This document shows positions 27,088 to 36,123 of a stretch of DNA of 64,000 nt, in pieces (position 1 is the stretch's first letter; the number at the start of each line of letters is the position of its first letter). The translations under genes were made by a program, and so were the position numbers. The stretch comes from Flavobacteriales bacterium. Its GTDB lineage: Bacteria > Bacteroidota > Bacteroidia > Flavobacteriales_D > Crocinitomicaceae. The stretch lies in assembly GCA_022361195.1 (NCBI GenBank), contig JAKSBJ010000229.1:30379-94378 (forward strand), given 5' to 3'. The notes beneath the pieces were generated by a model, which saw only the letters and a list, made by a program, of their open reading frames with translations, had not been told where the DNA came from and ran no database searches.

Positions 27088-27591
27088 ATGATTAGAGTTA
27101 TCATTTTCATCAGCATTTTAAGTTTAGGAGAATTCAGCTGGTCACAAGAGGGAGAAGCATACAATTTATTTCAATGTATTCCCGCAAGAGTTGATTACAA
27201 TAAAATGGACAATGGAGAAGATGATGATCCTTACAAATCAATTGATATTGCCGTGATTGATGAAGATGGAACAAAAGGACAGTTGGAAGTCTATTTTGCC
27301 ATGCCCATTGTTGGAATGAAGCCTTTTGACAAAGCAAAATTAATCATGAACATTCCGGATATTGGAGATGCTTCTTCGGCAAATGGAGTGAGTATTTATT
27401 ACAACGACCATAAACTGGGATCGTGTGATAAAATTGAAGCTAATACCGTAGTTGAAATTGATCTTGATTTAAATCCGGATCTAAAATACGGACGATCATT
27501 TGCTTTAACCATCAAAGCAAATGGAGCAGACAATACTTACGTTTACCGCTGGCATTCAGGATGGGGAGTGATGCTCGCACTCTACAAATAA
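27088..27591 (+). CDS. Exported protein of unknown function
   Basis: A 167-residue protein from the ATG at 27088 (MIRVIIFISILSLGEFSWSQ), which starts a clear signal peptide; a TTG at 27052 would add 12 residues in front and is less likely. The mature part is acidic (DNGEDDDPYKSIDIAVIDEDG) and seems mostly beta: DIAVIDEDGTKGQLEVYFAMP, AKLIMNIPD, SIYYNDHKLG, YVYRWHSGWGVMLALYK. This suggests a single beta-sandwich domain. No family was recognised. It precedes the AhpD-like gene by 30 bases on the same strand. Confidence 0.7.
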   Translation: MIRVIIFISILSLGEFSWSQEGEAYNLFQCIPARVDYNKMDNGEDDDPYKSIDIAVIDEDGTKGQLEVYFAMPIVGMKPFDKAKLIMNIPDIGDASSANGVSIYYNDHKLGSCDKIEANTVVEIDLDLNPDLKYGRSFALTIKANGADNTYVYRWHSGWGVMLALYK

Positions 27592-27621
27592 ACTGTATCT
27601 TAAGCTCATCAAAAAAATGAA

Positions 27622-28227
27622 ATGAGCTGGATTAAAGAAATTCCTTTCGATGAAGCAGAAGGGAAATTAAAACAACTGTATAAACGCGTTTGTGGACCTG
27701 ATAATAATGTAGATAATGTAATGTCTGTTCATAGTTTAAGACCTCACTCCATGGAAGGTCATATGAGCTTATACAAAAACGTATTACACCATTCGGGCAA
27801 TCAACTACCAAAGCATTACCTTGAAACACTCGGAGTTTATGTGAGCCACTTAAATCAATGTGCTTATTGTGTAGAACACCACTTTGCAGGACTGAGTAGG
27901 CTTTTACAAGATGAAGATCGAGCTACTACAATTCGTAAAGCTTTAGAGACAGAAGAATTTGACACAACCTTTTCAACGAAAGAAAAAGCCGGACTGATCT
28001 ACGCTAAAAAGCTCACTCTGCACCACATTCAAATGGTTCAGGAAGATATTCAAGCACTTAGAGACAATCAATTTGATGACGGTGAAATACTGGAAGTCAA
28101 CCAATTGGTGAGTTATTTCAACTACGTAAACAGAACCGTTTTAGGATTAGGAGTAGATACAATTGGTGATATTTTAGGGCTTTCTCCAAATCAATCAGAC
28201 GATCCAAATAACTGGAACCATAGCTAA
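27622..28227 (+). CDS. Carboxymuconolactone decarboxylase / AhpD-like peroxidase-related protein
   Basis: A 201-residue cytoplasmic protein of the AhpD/CMD superfamily. The redox centre CAYCVEHH (Cys80, Cys83, His87) fits the CxxCxxxH signature of AhpD-like and 'peroxidase-related' enzymes, which take part in hydroperoxide defence. Flanking helices (YLETLGVYVSHLNQ; TTFSTKEKAGLIYAKKLT; LVSYFNYVNRTVLGLGV) match the all-alpha fold, and the length fits the uncharacterised peroxidase-related subgroup. Its stop overlaps the next start (TAATG at 28225-28229). The substrate is not determined by sequence. Confidence 0.88.
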   Translation: MSWIKEIPFDEAEGKLKQLYKRVCGPDNNVDNVMSVHSLRPHSMEGHMSLYKNVLHHSGNQLPKHYLETLGVYVSHLNQCAYCVEHHFAGLSRLLQDEDRATTIRKALETEEFDTTFSTKEKAGLIYAKKLTLHHIQMVQEDIQALRDNQFDDGEILEVNQLVSYFNYVNRTVLGLGVDTIGDILGLSPNQSDDPNNWNHS

Positions 28228-28937
28228 TGAAAACGCTACTTTTTTTTAGCCTGTTACTTTTAACCATAGTTGGTAAAGGGCAAAGTTCCAACTACATGGT
28301 TTTAGATTACCAACACAAACGTTCTAGGGTAATTTATGGCTATGAAATTGACTATACTTACTCTGTTGTTAAGGGATTAGGTAAAAAAAAGGATAGTCTT
28401 TTAAATGCTTTGGTAAAACAACATGGACGGTTGGAAGAGGTAGAATCAGGATTTGAAGAAATCTTGAGAGAGCAACAAAACAGCCTGGACACTACATCTC
28501 ATTCCATTAGCCATTACGATTGCAACATCATTATTGAGATTATTTGCGAAGATTTAGCCACTATTACTGTTAGTGGATATGAATATAACTCTGGTGCTGC
28601 CCATGGTGGAACCTTTGATTATGTTTTAAATGTGGATTTAAACACCTTTTCGATTTTGGAACCGGAAGATTTGTTTGTTGATCAAGACAACGCCATACAC
28701 TATTTTACAGAACAAATTAACCAACGTTTGAGCTCATCTGACAATAAAGAAGTTCACTTACTCAAAGAAGATGATTTTTATGAGTACCTAAACCAGTTTG
28801 AATTGGGTAAAGATCAAATTACCTTTAGTTTATCCGAAAATGGTGTGTTCCCTTATTTGGAATGGGGAAAGGAAGCTTTTCAATTAGACGAAATTCAGTC
28901 ACTCATGAAATGGAAAAATCCCTGCTCAAAGGATTAG
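28227..28937 (+). CDS. Exported RsiV/PdaC-like protein (DUF4163/DUF3298-type)
   Basis: A 236-residue exported protein with signal peptide MKTLLFFSLLLLTIVGKGQ. The core YEYNSGAAHGGTFDYVLNVDLNTFSILEPEDLF is typical of the DUF4163-DUF3298 module found in RsiV anti-sigma factors and PdaC deacetylase (…Y…GgAHg…n.D…g..l.l.dlf). No transmembrane helix or sigma-binding region follows, so it is a free periplasmic version, or a lipid-free surface protein. RsiV binds lysozyme through this module; ligand binding here is only an inference. It is translationally coupled to the AhpD-like gene. Confidence 0.78.
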   Translation: MKTLLFFSLLLLTIVGKGQSSNYMVLDYQHKRSRVIYGYEIDYTYSVVKGLGKKKDSLLNALVKQHGRLEEVESGFEEILREQQNSLDTTSHSISHYDCNIIIEIICEDLATITVSGYEYNSGAAHGGTFDYVLNVDLNTFSILEPEDLFVDQDNAIHYFTEQINQRLSSSDNKEVHLLKEDDFYEYLNQFELGKDQITFSLSENGVFPYLEWGKEAFQLDEIQSLMKWKNPCSKD

Positions 28938-29008
28938 TTTTAATCTTAAAAAGGCTGTTTTTAGGTGAAAAGGAACCTTTTAGGGGCAAATGAGTATATT
29001 TAAACCAT

Positions 29009-29833
29009 ATGAAATGCCAAGGTTTCATATTACTATTCTGCTTGCTTTCATTTAAGGTTTCGGCTCAGTTTAACAACATGAGTCAGGATTTTATTATGGA
29101 ACATAACATTGGCTGGATTAAAGCTTCCTATTTTGAAAAAGATGACAATCCAAACTATCAGATTTTTTATCAATTTGACAGTCTTGGACGGATCATAGAA
29201 TCTACCACCTCGGATGATATTATAACCAGCTGGAAGTACAATGATGAAGATGAAACCATCATCAAAACAACCCTAAATCCTGATATTGGAAACAAAATCA
29301 TTGAATTTTCAAAAGGCTGGCAAAACCACCTCATCATCATTTATAGTTCGTCAGGAGATAGTCTTTACCACAAAATTTTATACGATACGGTTAGCACTTT
29401 TGAAGGTACCTTCATTGAAGCCTATGATGTTGTTTATCCTGAAAGAGATACCACCTACCGTCAGGTATTTGACATGGAAGGACACCTTCTTCGCTACGAA
29501 ATTCTATCCGAAATTGGACAGGTACTTGCCTCCTACTCCTATGTTTATATAGATGGTAAATTGGACTATACCGAATATTTTGAAGGAGATACTTTTGTGT
29601 ATAAAGAAAAGTTCAGCTACCATGAAGATTCCGAAATGCGTAAACAGCGGGTATCTGTTCCGGGAGATGATATGTTCTCCAACGAGGAAACCCGTTATGT
29701 CACCATTTACCTCATCAATGATGATGGCCTCCTTTATGAAGAGGTAGAATACCTGGGTAAGGAACACACCTCCACCATTGGATATAATTACGAATACTTT
29801 GGTAGTCGAAAAAAAGAAGAGGAAGAAAACTAA
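29009..29833 (+). CDS. Secreted YD-like protein
   Basis: A 274-residue exported protein with signal peptide MKCQGFILLFCLLSFKVSAQ. It has short hairpin repeats of the same kind as the product at 24566: IFYQFDSLGRIIESTT, WKYNDEDETIIKTTL, YRQVFDMEGHLLRYEIL, YSYVYIDGKLDYTEYF. The C-terminus is acidic and basic (GSRKKEEEEN) with no sorting domain. An overlapping minus-strand frame of 118 residues is a shadow. No function can be assigned. It converges with argS, four bases away. Confidence 0.72.
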   Translation: MKCQGFILLFCLLSFKVSAQFNNMSQDFIMEHNIGWIKASYFEKDDNPNYQIFYQFDSLGRIIESTTSDDIITSWKYNDEDETIIKTTLNPDIGNKIIEFSKGWQNHLIIIYSSSGDSLYHKILYDTVSTFEGTFIEAYDVVYPERDTTYRQVFDMEGHLLRYEILSEIGQVLASYSYVYIDGKLDYTEYFEGDTFVYKEKFSYHEDSEMRKQRVSVPGDDMFSNEETRYVTIYLINDDGLLYEEVEYLGKEHTSTIGYNYEYFGSRKKEEEEN

Positions 29834-29837
29834 CCTT

Positions 29838-31721
29838 CTACATTCTCTCAGGAACTTCAATTCCCAATAGCTGCATTCCGGTTTTAATCACTCTACCAAC
29901 CATTTGGCTCAAATGCAAACGCATTTGTTTAATTGCTTCATTCTCCTCTTTAAAGATAGAAACAGATTGGTAAAACGAATTATACATTTTTACCAAATCA
30001 TACGTATAATTCGCAATTAAAGCCGGTGAATATTCCTTAGCCGCTTCTGCTGTTATTTCAGGGAAGTCTGCTAATTGTTTGATTAATTCTTTCTCAGAAA
30101 CATGCAAATCCAAAGATGAGTCAATCCCCTGTAATTGATCCGCTTTTCTTAACAATGAACAAATTCGGGCATGTGCATATTGAATAAAAGGACCAGTATT
30201 TCCATTCAAATCAACTGACTCTTCCGGATTGAACATCATTCGTTTTTTAGGATCTACTTTAAGCAAATAATACTTCAATCCTCCCAGACCAATCATACGG
30301 TACAGCGCCTCCTTCTCAGCTTCATCCATTCCTTCAATATGTCCGCGCTCCTGAGTCATCTCTTTAGCCTTATCGATCACTTCCTGCATCAAGTCATCAG
30401 CATCAACCACTGTTCCTTCACGTGATTTCATTTTACCAGTTGGTAAATCAACCATTCCGTAAGAAAGGTGGTAACAGTTTTTTGCCCACTCATACCCTAA
30501 CTTCTGAAGAATCAAGAACAATACCTTAAAGTGATAATCTTGCTCATTTCCAACAGTATAAACTATTCCATTCAAATCTGCATAATCATCCATACGGTTT
30601 TTAGCAGTTCCAATGTCCTGAGTCATATAAACAGCGGTTCCATCAGCACGTAAAACCAGTTTTTCATCCAAACCTTCATCAGAAAGGTCTATCCAAACTG
30701 AACCGTCTTCTTTTTGGTAAAAAACACCTTTTTTAAGCCCTTCTTCCACCATCTCTTTTCCTGAAATGAAGGTGTTAGACTCATAATACAACGTATCAAA
30801 GGAAACGCCCATAGTTTTGTAGGTTTTATCAAACCCACTGTACACCCATCCGTTCATTTTCTCCCAAAGGGCATAAACTTCCGGGTCTTTGGCTTCCCAT
30901 TTTTTCAACATCTCCTTAGCTTCCTGCATAATTGGAGTTTGATTGGTTACCAACTCTTTGATTTTACCTTCAATTCCCTTTCGGGCTTTATCATCTTCTT
31001 TCTCTGCAGCGGCAGCACTTAAACGCTCATACTCTTCTTTGGCACTTTCACCAACGCTAAAATCTCCTGCTGCCCATTTCTGAAGCAAATCACTTACCTC
31101 AACTCGTAGAGCTTTATCAAACTCCACGTAATATTTACCGACAAGCTTATCTCCTTTTAATCCGCTTGTTTCAGGAGTTTCTCCATCCCCAAATCGCTGC
31201 CAGGCCAACATACTTTTACAAATATGAATTCCACGGTCATTGATAATTTGTGTACGTACAATAGGATGTCCATTGGCCTGGAGAATTTCTGAAACTGAAT
31301 GTCCTAAAAAGATGTTTCTTAAATGCCCTAAATGCAAAGGCTTATTTGTGTTTGGAGAAGAATATTCTACCATCCATCTTCCTTTGGTGTTATGCTCTGT
31401 CCCATAGTTTTCAACTCCTTGGATTTCATCCAAAACGGATAACCAGTAGTTGTTGGAAATCACCAAATTCAAAAAGCCTTTAACCGTATTATAATCTTCT
31501 ACAAAATCCAGCTCAGCTTTGATTTTTTCTCCAATTTCAGCTCCCGTTTGTTCAGGACCTTTTTTGGATAATTTCAAGAAAGGGAATACAACTAAAGTGA
31601 TATCTCCTTCAAAATCTTTTCTGGTTTTTTGAAGTTGTATAGTGGATTCATCCAAATCGGATGAATAAAGTTCGTTTAAAATGTTTTTTAGAGGTGTGAG
31701 TAGTTTTTCAGCTAAACTCAT
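29838..31721 (-). CDS. argS: Arginyl-tRNA synthetase
   Basis: Class I aminoacyl-tRNA synthetase that charges tRNA-Arg. Its 627 residues start MSLAEKLLTPLKNIL. The N-terminal Add1 domain is followed by the HIGH-type motif PLHLGHLRN after YSSPNTNK. The KMSKS equivalent is degenerate (GKMKSREGTV), as in many ArgS. The C-terminal DALR anticodon-binding domain ends in the characteristic LGIEVPERM. The ATG lies one base after the stop of the arginase gene on the same strand, so the two are probably cotranscribed. Identification is secure. Confidence 0.97.
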   Translation of the reverse strand: MSLAEKLLTPLKNILNELYSSDLDESTIQLQKTRKDFEGDITLVVFPFLKLSKKGPEQTGAEIGEKIKAELDFVEDYNTVKGFLNLVISNNYWLSVLDEIQGVENYGTEHNTKGRWMVEYSSPNTNKPLHLGHLRNIFLGHSVSEILQANGHPIVRTQIINDRGIHICKSMLAWQRFGDGETPETSGLKGDKLVGKYYVEFDKALRVEVSDLLQKWAAGDFSVGESAKEEYERLSAAAAEKEDDKARKGIEGKIKELVTNQTPIMQEAKEMLKKWEAKDPEVYALWEKMNGWVYSGFDKTYKTMGVSFDTLYYESNTFISGKEMVEEGLKKGVFYQKEDGSVWIDLSDEGLDEKLVLRADGTAVYMTQDIGTAKNRMDDYADLNGIVYTVGNEQDYHFKVLFLILQKLGYEWAKNCYHLSYGMVDLPTGKMKSREGTVVDADDLMQEVIDKAKEMTQERGHIEGMDEAEKEALYRMIGLGGLKYYLLKVDPKKRMMFNPEESVDLNGNTGPFIQYAHARICSLLRKADQLQGIDSSLDLHVSEKELIKQLADFPEITAEAAKEYSPALIANYTYDLVKMYNSFYQSVSIFKEENEAIKQMRLHLSQMVGRVIKTGMQLLGIEVPERM

Positions 31722-31722
31722 T

Positions 31723-32679
31723 TTATAATCTGTTTTCTAAGTCAATAAGGGTTTTATCTAAAATATCAAAGGCTACTTCGGCCATTTTGTTGATTTTGTT
31801 ATCGAGACAGGGATTAATCTCTACAAACTCTACGCAGCAGCACTTATCCCAGCTACTAAACTGCCTGACAAAATGTTCAGCCTCCTCGGGAGTAAGTCCG
31901 TTTTCAACTGGAGTTCCGGTTCCTTTAGAAACCAAAATACAATCCATACTGTCAACATCAAAGGAAACATAAACAATGTCACAATCACTTAATTTTTCTT
32001 TGATTTCTGTAACAACAGTTTGTAATCCTTTTTGACGGACTTCATCCACCGAAAAATTACGAATACCCCGCCTCTCCATTAAATCATCCTCGGGTTTTTC
32101 AGTATCTCTAACAGCAATAAAAACCAAATCTTCAGACTGAATTTTAGGAGTAACTCCATTCAAGTCTTTCATTTGATTCCAATAGGTTTTCACCTCCTCA
32201 ACCGGATCATTGATTTGAGACTCCAGATTATCAGTACCCAAAGCTGTCGCTAATGGCATTCCGTGAATATTTCCGGAAGGTGTTGTATAAGGCGTATGCA
32301 AATCGGCATGAGCGTCAATCCAAATAACTCCCAAACGCTTGTCAGGATGCGATTTTTTAATCCCGGCAATTGTTCCTCCAGCTGAAGCATGATCTCCTGC
32401 TAAAACCAACGGAAAATTGTCATTATCCAAGACATGTGAAACAACATCCGAAACATTTTGATATACCTGTACCACTCCTTCAATTCGCTTAGCGGTTGGG
32501 TATTGAACCGGACGATTTAAAAGTTCATTTTCGTCTTCGACAATGTATCTTTCATACTTTCCAAAAAGCTCACTTTCATGGTTATGAGCAACTACTTTAA
32601 GGGCACCTACCCCAAGGCTTGCTCCACGTGTTCCTGCAGCTATTTCAGAAGTGTTTTCAATTATTTTAATTTCAGTCAT
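31723..32679 (-). CDS. Arginase / ureohydrolase family enzyme
   Basis: Manganese hydrolase, probably cleaving L-arginine to ornithine and urea. Using the ATG at 32679 it has 318 residues; a TTG at 32700 would add seven. Metal motifs are GDHASAGG, DAHADLHTP (with HGMPLA nearby) and SFDVDSMD, and the closing EINPCLD matches the ureohydrolase EVNP element. Metal-site residues look complete, and the variant GTGTPVENGLT matches the arginase loop GTGTP. Agmatinase or formimidoglutamase cannot be excluded by eye, but the VENGLT loop favours arginase. It lies one base upstream of argS. Confidence 0.85.
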   Translation of the reverse strand: MTEIKIIENTSEIAAGTRGASLGVGALKVVAHNHESELFGKYERYIVEDENELLNRPVQYPTAKRIEGVVQVYQNVSDVVSHVLDNDNFPLVLAGDHASAGGTIAGIKKSHPDKRLGVIWIDAHADLHTPYTTPSGNIHGMPLATALGTDNLESQINDPVEEVKTYWNQMKDLNGVTPKIQSEDLVFIAVRDTEKPEDDLMERRGIRNFSVDEVRQKGLQTVVTEIKEKLSDCDIVYVSFDVDSMDCILVSKGTGTPVENGLTPEEAEHFVRQFSSWDKCCCVEFVEINPCLDNKINKMAEVAFDILDKTLIDLENRL

Positions 32680-32781
32680 GGGCTTTTTTTGCTTGGGCAA
32701 ATTTAATCTTTTTATCGCGCACTGGGTTATGATTAAAGTAATATCTGGAATTTGCCTATTGACATACTTTGGGGATAGTCA

Positions 32782-32810
32782 TTTGTAAATCAATTAAAAT
32801 GATATATTTG
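32782..32810 (+). promoter_or_regulatory. Bacteroidetes-type promoter for the lipoprotein gene at 32834
   Basis: TTTG at 32782-32785, a 17-base spacer and TATATTTG at 32803-32810 fit the TTG/TAnnTTTG consensus. Transcription would begin about 15-20 bases before the ATG at 32834. Confidence 0.6.
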
Positions 32811-32833
32811 CTTAACCTTATCAATCTAGACCT

Positions 32834-33511
32834 ATGAAAAAGCATTTTTTCCTATTGTTTTCGTTATGTCTGTTGCTATTTTCATGTGGTGATAATAAGA
32901 TACCGGAAGGAGAAATTGAATACATCATATCTTACCCTCATTCTGATGTTTCTGGCTTCATGGAGCATATCTTACCTGAAACTATGACCTTAACATTTAA
33001 GGGTAGTAAGGTTAAATCTCAAATTGCTAGAGGAAAGATTTTCAAAACTGAGGTAGTTTCGGATGAAGCGGACAATTCCATTGAAATGCGACTCGATTTT
33101 GGAGATAAGATTTTTTACTGTGTTTTAAACGAGGAAGAGGTAAAAAAGCTAAAAGATTCACAACCGACTTATGATGTGACTGAAACAGGAAAAGCTGATT
33201 CAGTTCAGGGAATGTGGTCGAAAGAATATACCGTAAATTCGAATGACACTATTGATCACGACAATGCTTGGTTTACGGAAGATTTAGCACCACAAAGTGC
33301 TTATTTCTATTCTTCTTATCATGATATTAAGGGACTTCCTTTGGTGTTTGATATTGAACGTTACGGAATTATTATGCATCTAGAAGCGACTAAATTCATT
33401 CGTAGAGAAGTAAAAGAAGAAGAATTTAATCGTGATCCGGCCCTGGAAGAAGTTAGCTTTGACGAATACGAAGCGGAAGTTCAGGAACTATTCGACATCC
33501 TGATGAATTAA
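32834..33511 (+). CDS. Lipoprotein of unknown function
   Basis: A 225-residue lipoprotein: MKKHFFLLFSLCLLLFSCGD, with lipobox LFSC. The sequence order (EGEIEYIISYPHSD near the N-terminus, MTLTFKGSKVKSQI, YDVTETGKADSVQG, LPLVFDIERYGIIMHLEATKF) resembles DUF4412/GLPGLI-like beta-barrel lipoproteins of Bacteroidetes. The acidic C-terminus (EEVSFDEYEAEVQELF) is a helix. No catalytic motif. It has its own promoter directly upstream and is probably monocistronic, since the next gene starts 57 bases later with its own leader. Function unknown. Confidence 0.78.
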   Translation: MKKHFFLLFSLCLLLFSCGDNKIPEGEIEYIISYPHSDVSGFMEHILPETMTLTFKGSKVKSQIARGKIFKTEVVSDEADNSIEMRLDFGDKIFYCVLNEEEVKKLKDSQPTYDVTETGKADSVQGMWSKEYTVNSNDTIDHDNAWFTEDLAPQSAYFYSSYHDIKGLPLVFDIERYGIIMHLEATKFIRREVKEEEFNRDPALEEVSFDEYEAEVQELFDILMN

Positions 33512-33567
33512 CCTATCTCTTTTTAAAATTTGATTTGGGGTAAAGTACATTTTCTTTGTTCAATTGT

Positions 33568-34122
33568 ATGTCAATTATTCATTCACCCGAAATTTTAACA
33601 GCATTCTCTTTATTTGATCAAAAAAAGAAAGAAGGCTCTTACATTGAACTGTTTTACGATACTCCTTTTACCCCATCAGTTTCTTTTTTACTCAGCTGGA
33701 ATAAAACAGAGTTAAGCATTGTCAAAAGAACCGCTGAAAAATCAAACGAAAACTTTTGTACTGTTACTGTTGAGAAGGGGACAATCAATAGTCCAAAAGT
33801 CCATGAGTTTATCAAAGAAGTGTCCGCCTTAAATGTTCCAGCAGTTAAGGTAAACCCTACAGAAGTAATGGGACGAGATGGTTACTCTGCAACCTTAGTT
33901 GTAGGTAGTAATCATCATCAATCATCTTTTTCGTGGATGATAATTGCATTGCCAGATGGATGGGAACCATTGGACCAAATTGTAAGCAAAATTTTGGGAT
34001 TTGACCATGAAATGGATTATTCTGCGCAAGGCATTAAGAAACTAAAAATGGAAACGGATACAGAAGTTGAAAGTCCAAAGAAAAATTTGTTTCTCGAATA
34101 CGAAGAATTTATTACCCCCTAG
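33568..34122 (+). CDS. Cytoplasmic protein of unknown function
   Basis: A 184-residue protein from the ATG at 33568 (MSIIHSPEILTAFSLF); a TTG at 33556 would add four residues. There is no signal peptide, which is unusual among its exported neighbours, and no membrane segment. It seems mixed alpha/beta (IELFYDTPFTPSVSFLLSW, ELSIVKRTAEKS, GYSATLVVGSNHHQSSFSWMIIALPDGWEPL). Nothing was recognised. The stop TAG overlaps the convergent gene's stop by four bases (CTAG at 34119-34122). Confidence 0.65.
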   Translation: MSIIHSPEILTAFSLFDQKKKEGSYIELFYDTPFTPSVSFLLSWNKTELSIVKRTAEKSNENFCTVTVEKGTINSPKVHEFIKEVSALNVPAVKVNPTEVMGRDGYSATLVVGSNHHQSSFSWMIIALPDGWEPLDQIVSKILGFDHEMDYSAQGIKKLKMETDTEVESPKKNLFLEYEEFITP

Positions 34123-35396
34123 TCTTCTTTAAAATAAAGGTAATATATGGTATAATAACCTCCATCTATACTTTCACGGATCTCGCAGTTATTCTCCTTA
34201 TCCATTCTTACAAATTTAGAGTACTTACGAATCCGCTTAACATCATCTTTATTCCAATCAACTTTGTCTAAATCTTTGGGCTTGTCATGTCTTATTTTTC
34301 CTGGGCTCCAGTAAACATATCCTCTTTCTTTACTACTAAGTGGATTTTTGAAAGCAGGGATTTCCTTATTCTTTTTTTGCTTCTTGTTAAATTCTTTTTT
34401 GTCAAAAATTCTCTCTTCAACTTCCCCATTCAATCCATAAAGTGTTGCATGAATATGCAGAGGGGTTCCAATACGATTCACCTCTCTTATAACAGTCTTT
34501 TGGTTATACCCTTTTGTTTTACGGTAGTAGCGAATATTTATATGTTGAATGAATCGCTTCCGTCCTTTCTCCTTAATAGAATAATTGATCACAAAGGTCG
34601 TATCCTGCTCATCTTCACCAAATTCATGATAACTATAATAAATTGGATTGAGAAACTCTCCTTGATGTGTTTCCCTTACCCAATTTTGGGACTTAAACTT
34701 TGAAACTTCAACACCATTTTTTTTCTGATATTCTGAAAAATATCCTTCTCCATGGCTAACCATAAACTCCTCACCAGTCCAGGTACTATCAATGCTCATA
34801 TGATGGTATTGATAATCTTCGTCTTCACTCGGTAAAATGATATCATAAAAGGTCCAAACCTTTTCAAGTTTTTCTTTAGGTATATCCATTTGAATAACAT
34901 TAAAAGGGCTTTTATTATTCAAAGCGTCCTCCATGCATTTCTTCTTGAGTTGATTGGAGAAAGTAGAATCATATAAAATGAATGATTTATCAAAATTGAG
35001 TGTGTCACTCTCATAAACCTGTTCCACCTCCCAACTGTATTGGTCATAAGAAGAAAAGTCCCAATACGAATTACTTAAAGAGTCAAAAAAATAAAATGAA
35101 CTCTCGTAACTGTTAGCCCCTATTTCATAGGAAAGCGCATAACTCTTACCGTCATACCAACTAACGTATGCCTCTTTTACTTGCCCATTTTCGTCAAATA
35201 AAATAATTCTGTTATCCGAAGAAGATTCAGTGTTTCGATAATAATCTCGGGATATTAACTCTTTTTTTTCCAAATCGCCATCTGAGAGTTTATACGATTC
35301 CAAACAGTAATAATCCACTTTTTTCTGTGACCAGCTCAAACTGGAAGTGAGAAGCGATAAAACAAATAAACAAAATGATAAAAAGGTGTTAGACAT
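34119..35396 (-). CDS. Exported protein of unknown function, MORN/YD-like hairpins
   Basis: A 425-residue exported protein with signal peptide MSNTFLSFCLFVLSLLTSSLSWSQ. The body contains hairpin-like segments such as IILFDENGQVKEAYVSWYDG and LYGLNGEVEERIFDKKEF, similar in style to the YD-like proteins at 24566 and 29009. A Lys-rich segment (FNKKQKKNKEIPAFKNP) precedes a conserved-looking C-terminus. No enzymatic motif or T9SS tail. It is probably periplasmic or surface-exposed; no function can be assigned. Confidence 0.68.
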   Translation of the reverse strand: MSNTFLSFCLFVLSLLTSSLSWSQKKVDYYCLESYKLSDGDLEKKELISRDYYRNTESSSDNRIILFDENGQVKEAYVSWYDGKSYALSYEIGANSYESSFYFFDSLSNSYWDFSSYDQYSWEVEQVYESDTLNFDKSFILYDSTFSNQLKKKCMEDALNNKSPFNVIQMDIPKEKLEKVWTFYDIILPSEDEDYQYHHMSIDSTWTGEEFMVSHGEGYFSEYQKKNGVEVSKFKSQNWVRETHQGEFLNPIYYSYHEFGEDEQDTTFVINYSIKEKGRKRFIQHINIRYYRKTKGYNQKTVIREVNRIGTPLHIHATLYGLNGEVEERIFDKKEFNKKQKKNKEIPAFKNPLSSKERGYVYWSPGKIRHDKPKDLDKVDWNKDDVKRIRKYSKFVRMDKENNCEIRESIDGGYYTIYYLYFKED

Positions 35397-35495
35397 ACAA
35401 TACTTTAATGTTTTTCATTTCGAAAAGTTACCATTTAGAGGATACATTTTATAAGTTAGCAGTATTGCTGGCCGTAATTAATTTATTATTCAATC

Positions 35496-35978
35496 ATGAG
35501 ATATTTCTCACTACTTTCTCTGATGGTAGTTTTACTTGCCTGCAAGAAAAAAAACATCACTCCAAACTCAAGCGGAGAAGTTTATTTTAATCAAACAGAT
35601 ACTGCCAAACTTAATCAAAACAGTACCTTTCAACTGGACTTTTACGAAGGAGATTCCTGTATTCTTTACATGCATTCGCAATATGATTTTGATGAAACAC
35701 ATGGGCATATGGAATCAACTATTAAGATATACGGTGTTGAAAAAAGTAAACACTTGTATGATAATCACAATGTAGAAACCGGAAATGCCAGTTTTATGCG
35801 GAATACCGGCAGTGCTACCTATACGGCAAGCTCACAAAGTGATTTCATTGTTTCATTTCATAAAAATGACAACAAAAACGTGGATGGTGAATTTGAAGGA
35901 TTTTGTCAGCCAAGCTACTTCTCAGCACCAATAAATATTAAAGGACATTTTACAGACATTGTTTTAACAGAGCATTAG
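35496..35978 (+). CDS. Lipoprotein of unknown function
   Basis: A 160-residue lipoprotein: MRYFSLLSLMVVLLACKKKN with lipobox LLAC. The anchor CKKK resembles the CKKD of the 10369 family, but the CxC and downstream cysteine pattern is missing, so it is not the same family. Mature part is beta-rich and His/Asp-containing (HSQYDFDETHGHMESTIKIYG, SATYTASSQSDFIVSFHKND). The gene ends 47 bases before an intrinsic terminator. An alternative frame at 35536-35775 is a shadow. Function unknown. Confidence 0.72.
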   Translation: MRYFSLLSLMVVLLACKKKNITPNSSGEVYFNQTDTAKLNQNSTFQLDFYEGDSCILYMHSQYDFDETHGHMESTIKIYGVEKSKHLYDNHNVETGNASFMRNTGSATYTASSQSDFIVSFHKNDNKNVDGEFEGFCQPSYFSAPINIKGHFTDIVLTEH

Positions 35979-36025
35979 AATCTTGAAAGCCCACACTCTT
36001 TTACTTACATAAAATGGTAATCACG

Positions 36026-36060
36026 AAATCCCGGCATATATCGTCGGGATTTTTTCTTTT
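36026..36060 (+). terminator. Rho-independent terminator after the lipoprotein gene at 35496
   Basis: Stem ATCCCG (36028-36033) / CGGGAT (36045-36050), with AAA before and a T-rich tail (36051-36060) able to extend the stem. It is 47 bases after the stop at 35978. Confidence 0.78.
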
Positions 36061-36123
36061 TAAAAATCTATTAAATAGGGGAAATAGATTTTAAATTCGT
36101 TCTTTAAGAAACCAACTTAAACT

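Noticed and set aside
29504..29860. 118-residue minus-strand frame
   Set aside because: Antisense to the YD-like gene at 29009 and running into the argS end; no recognisable features.
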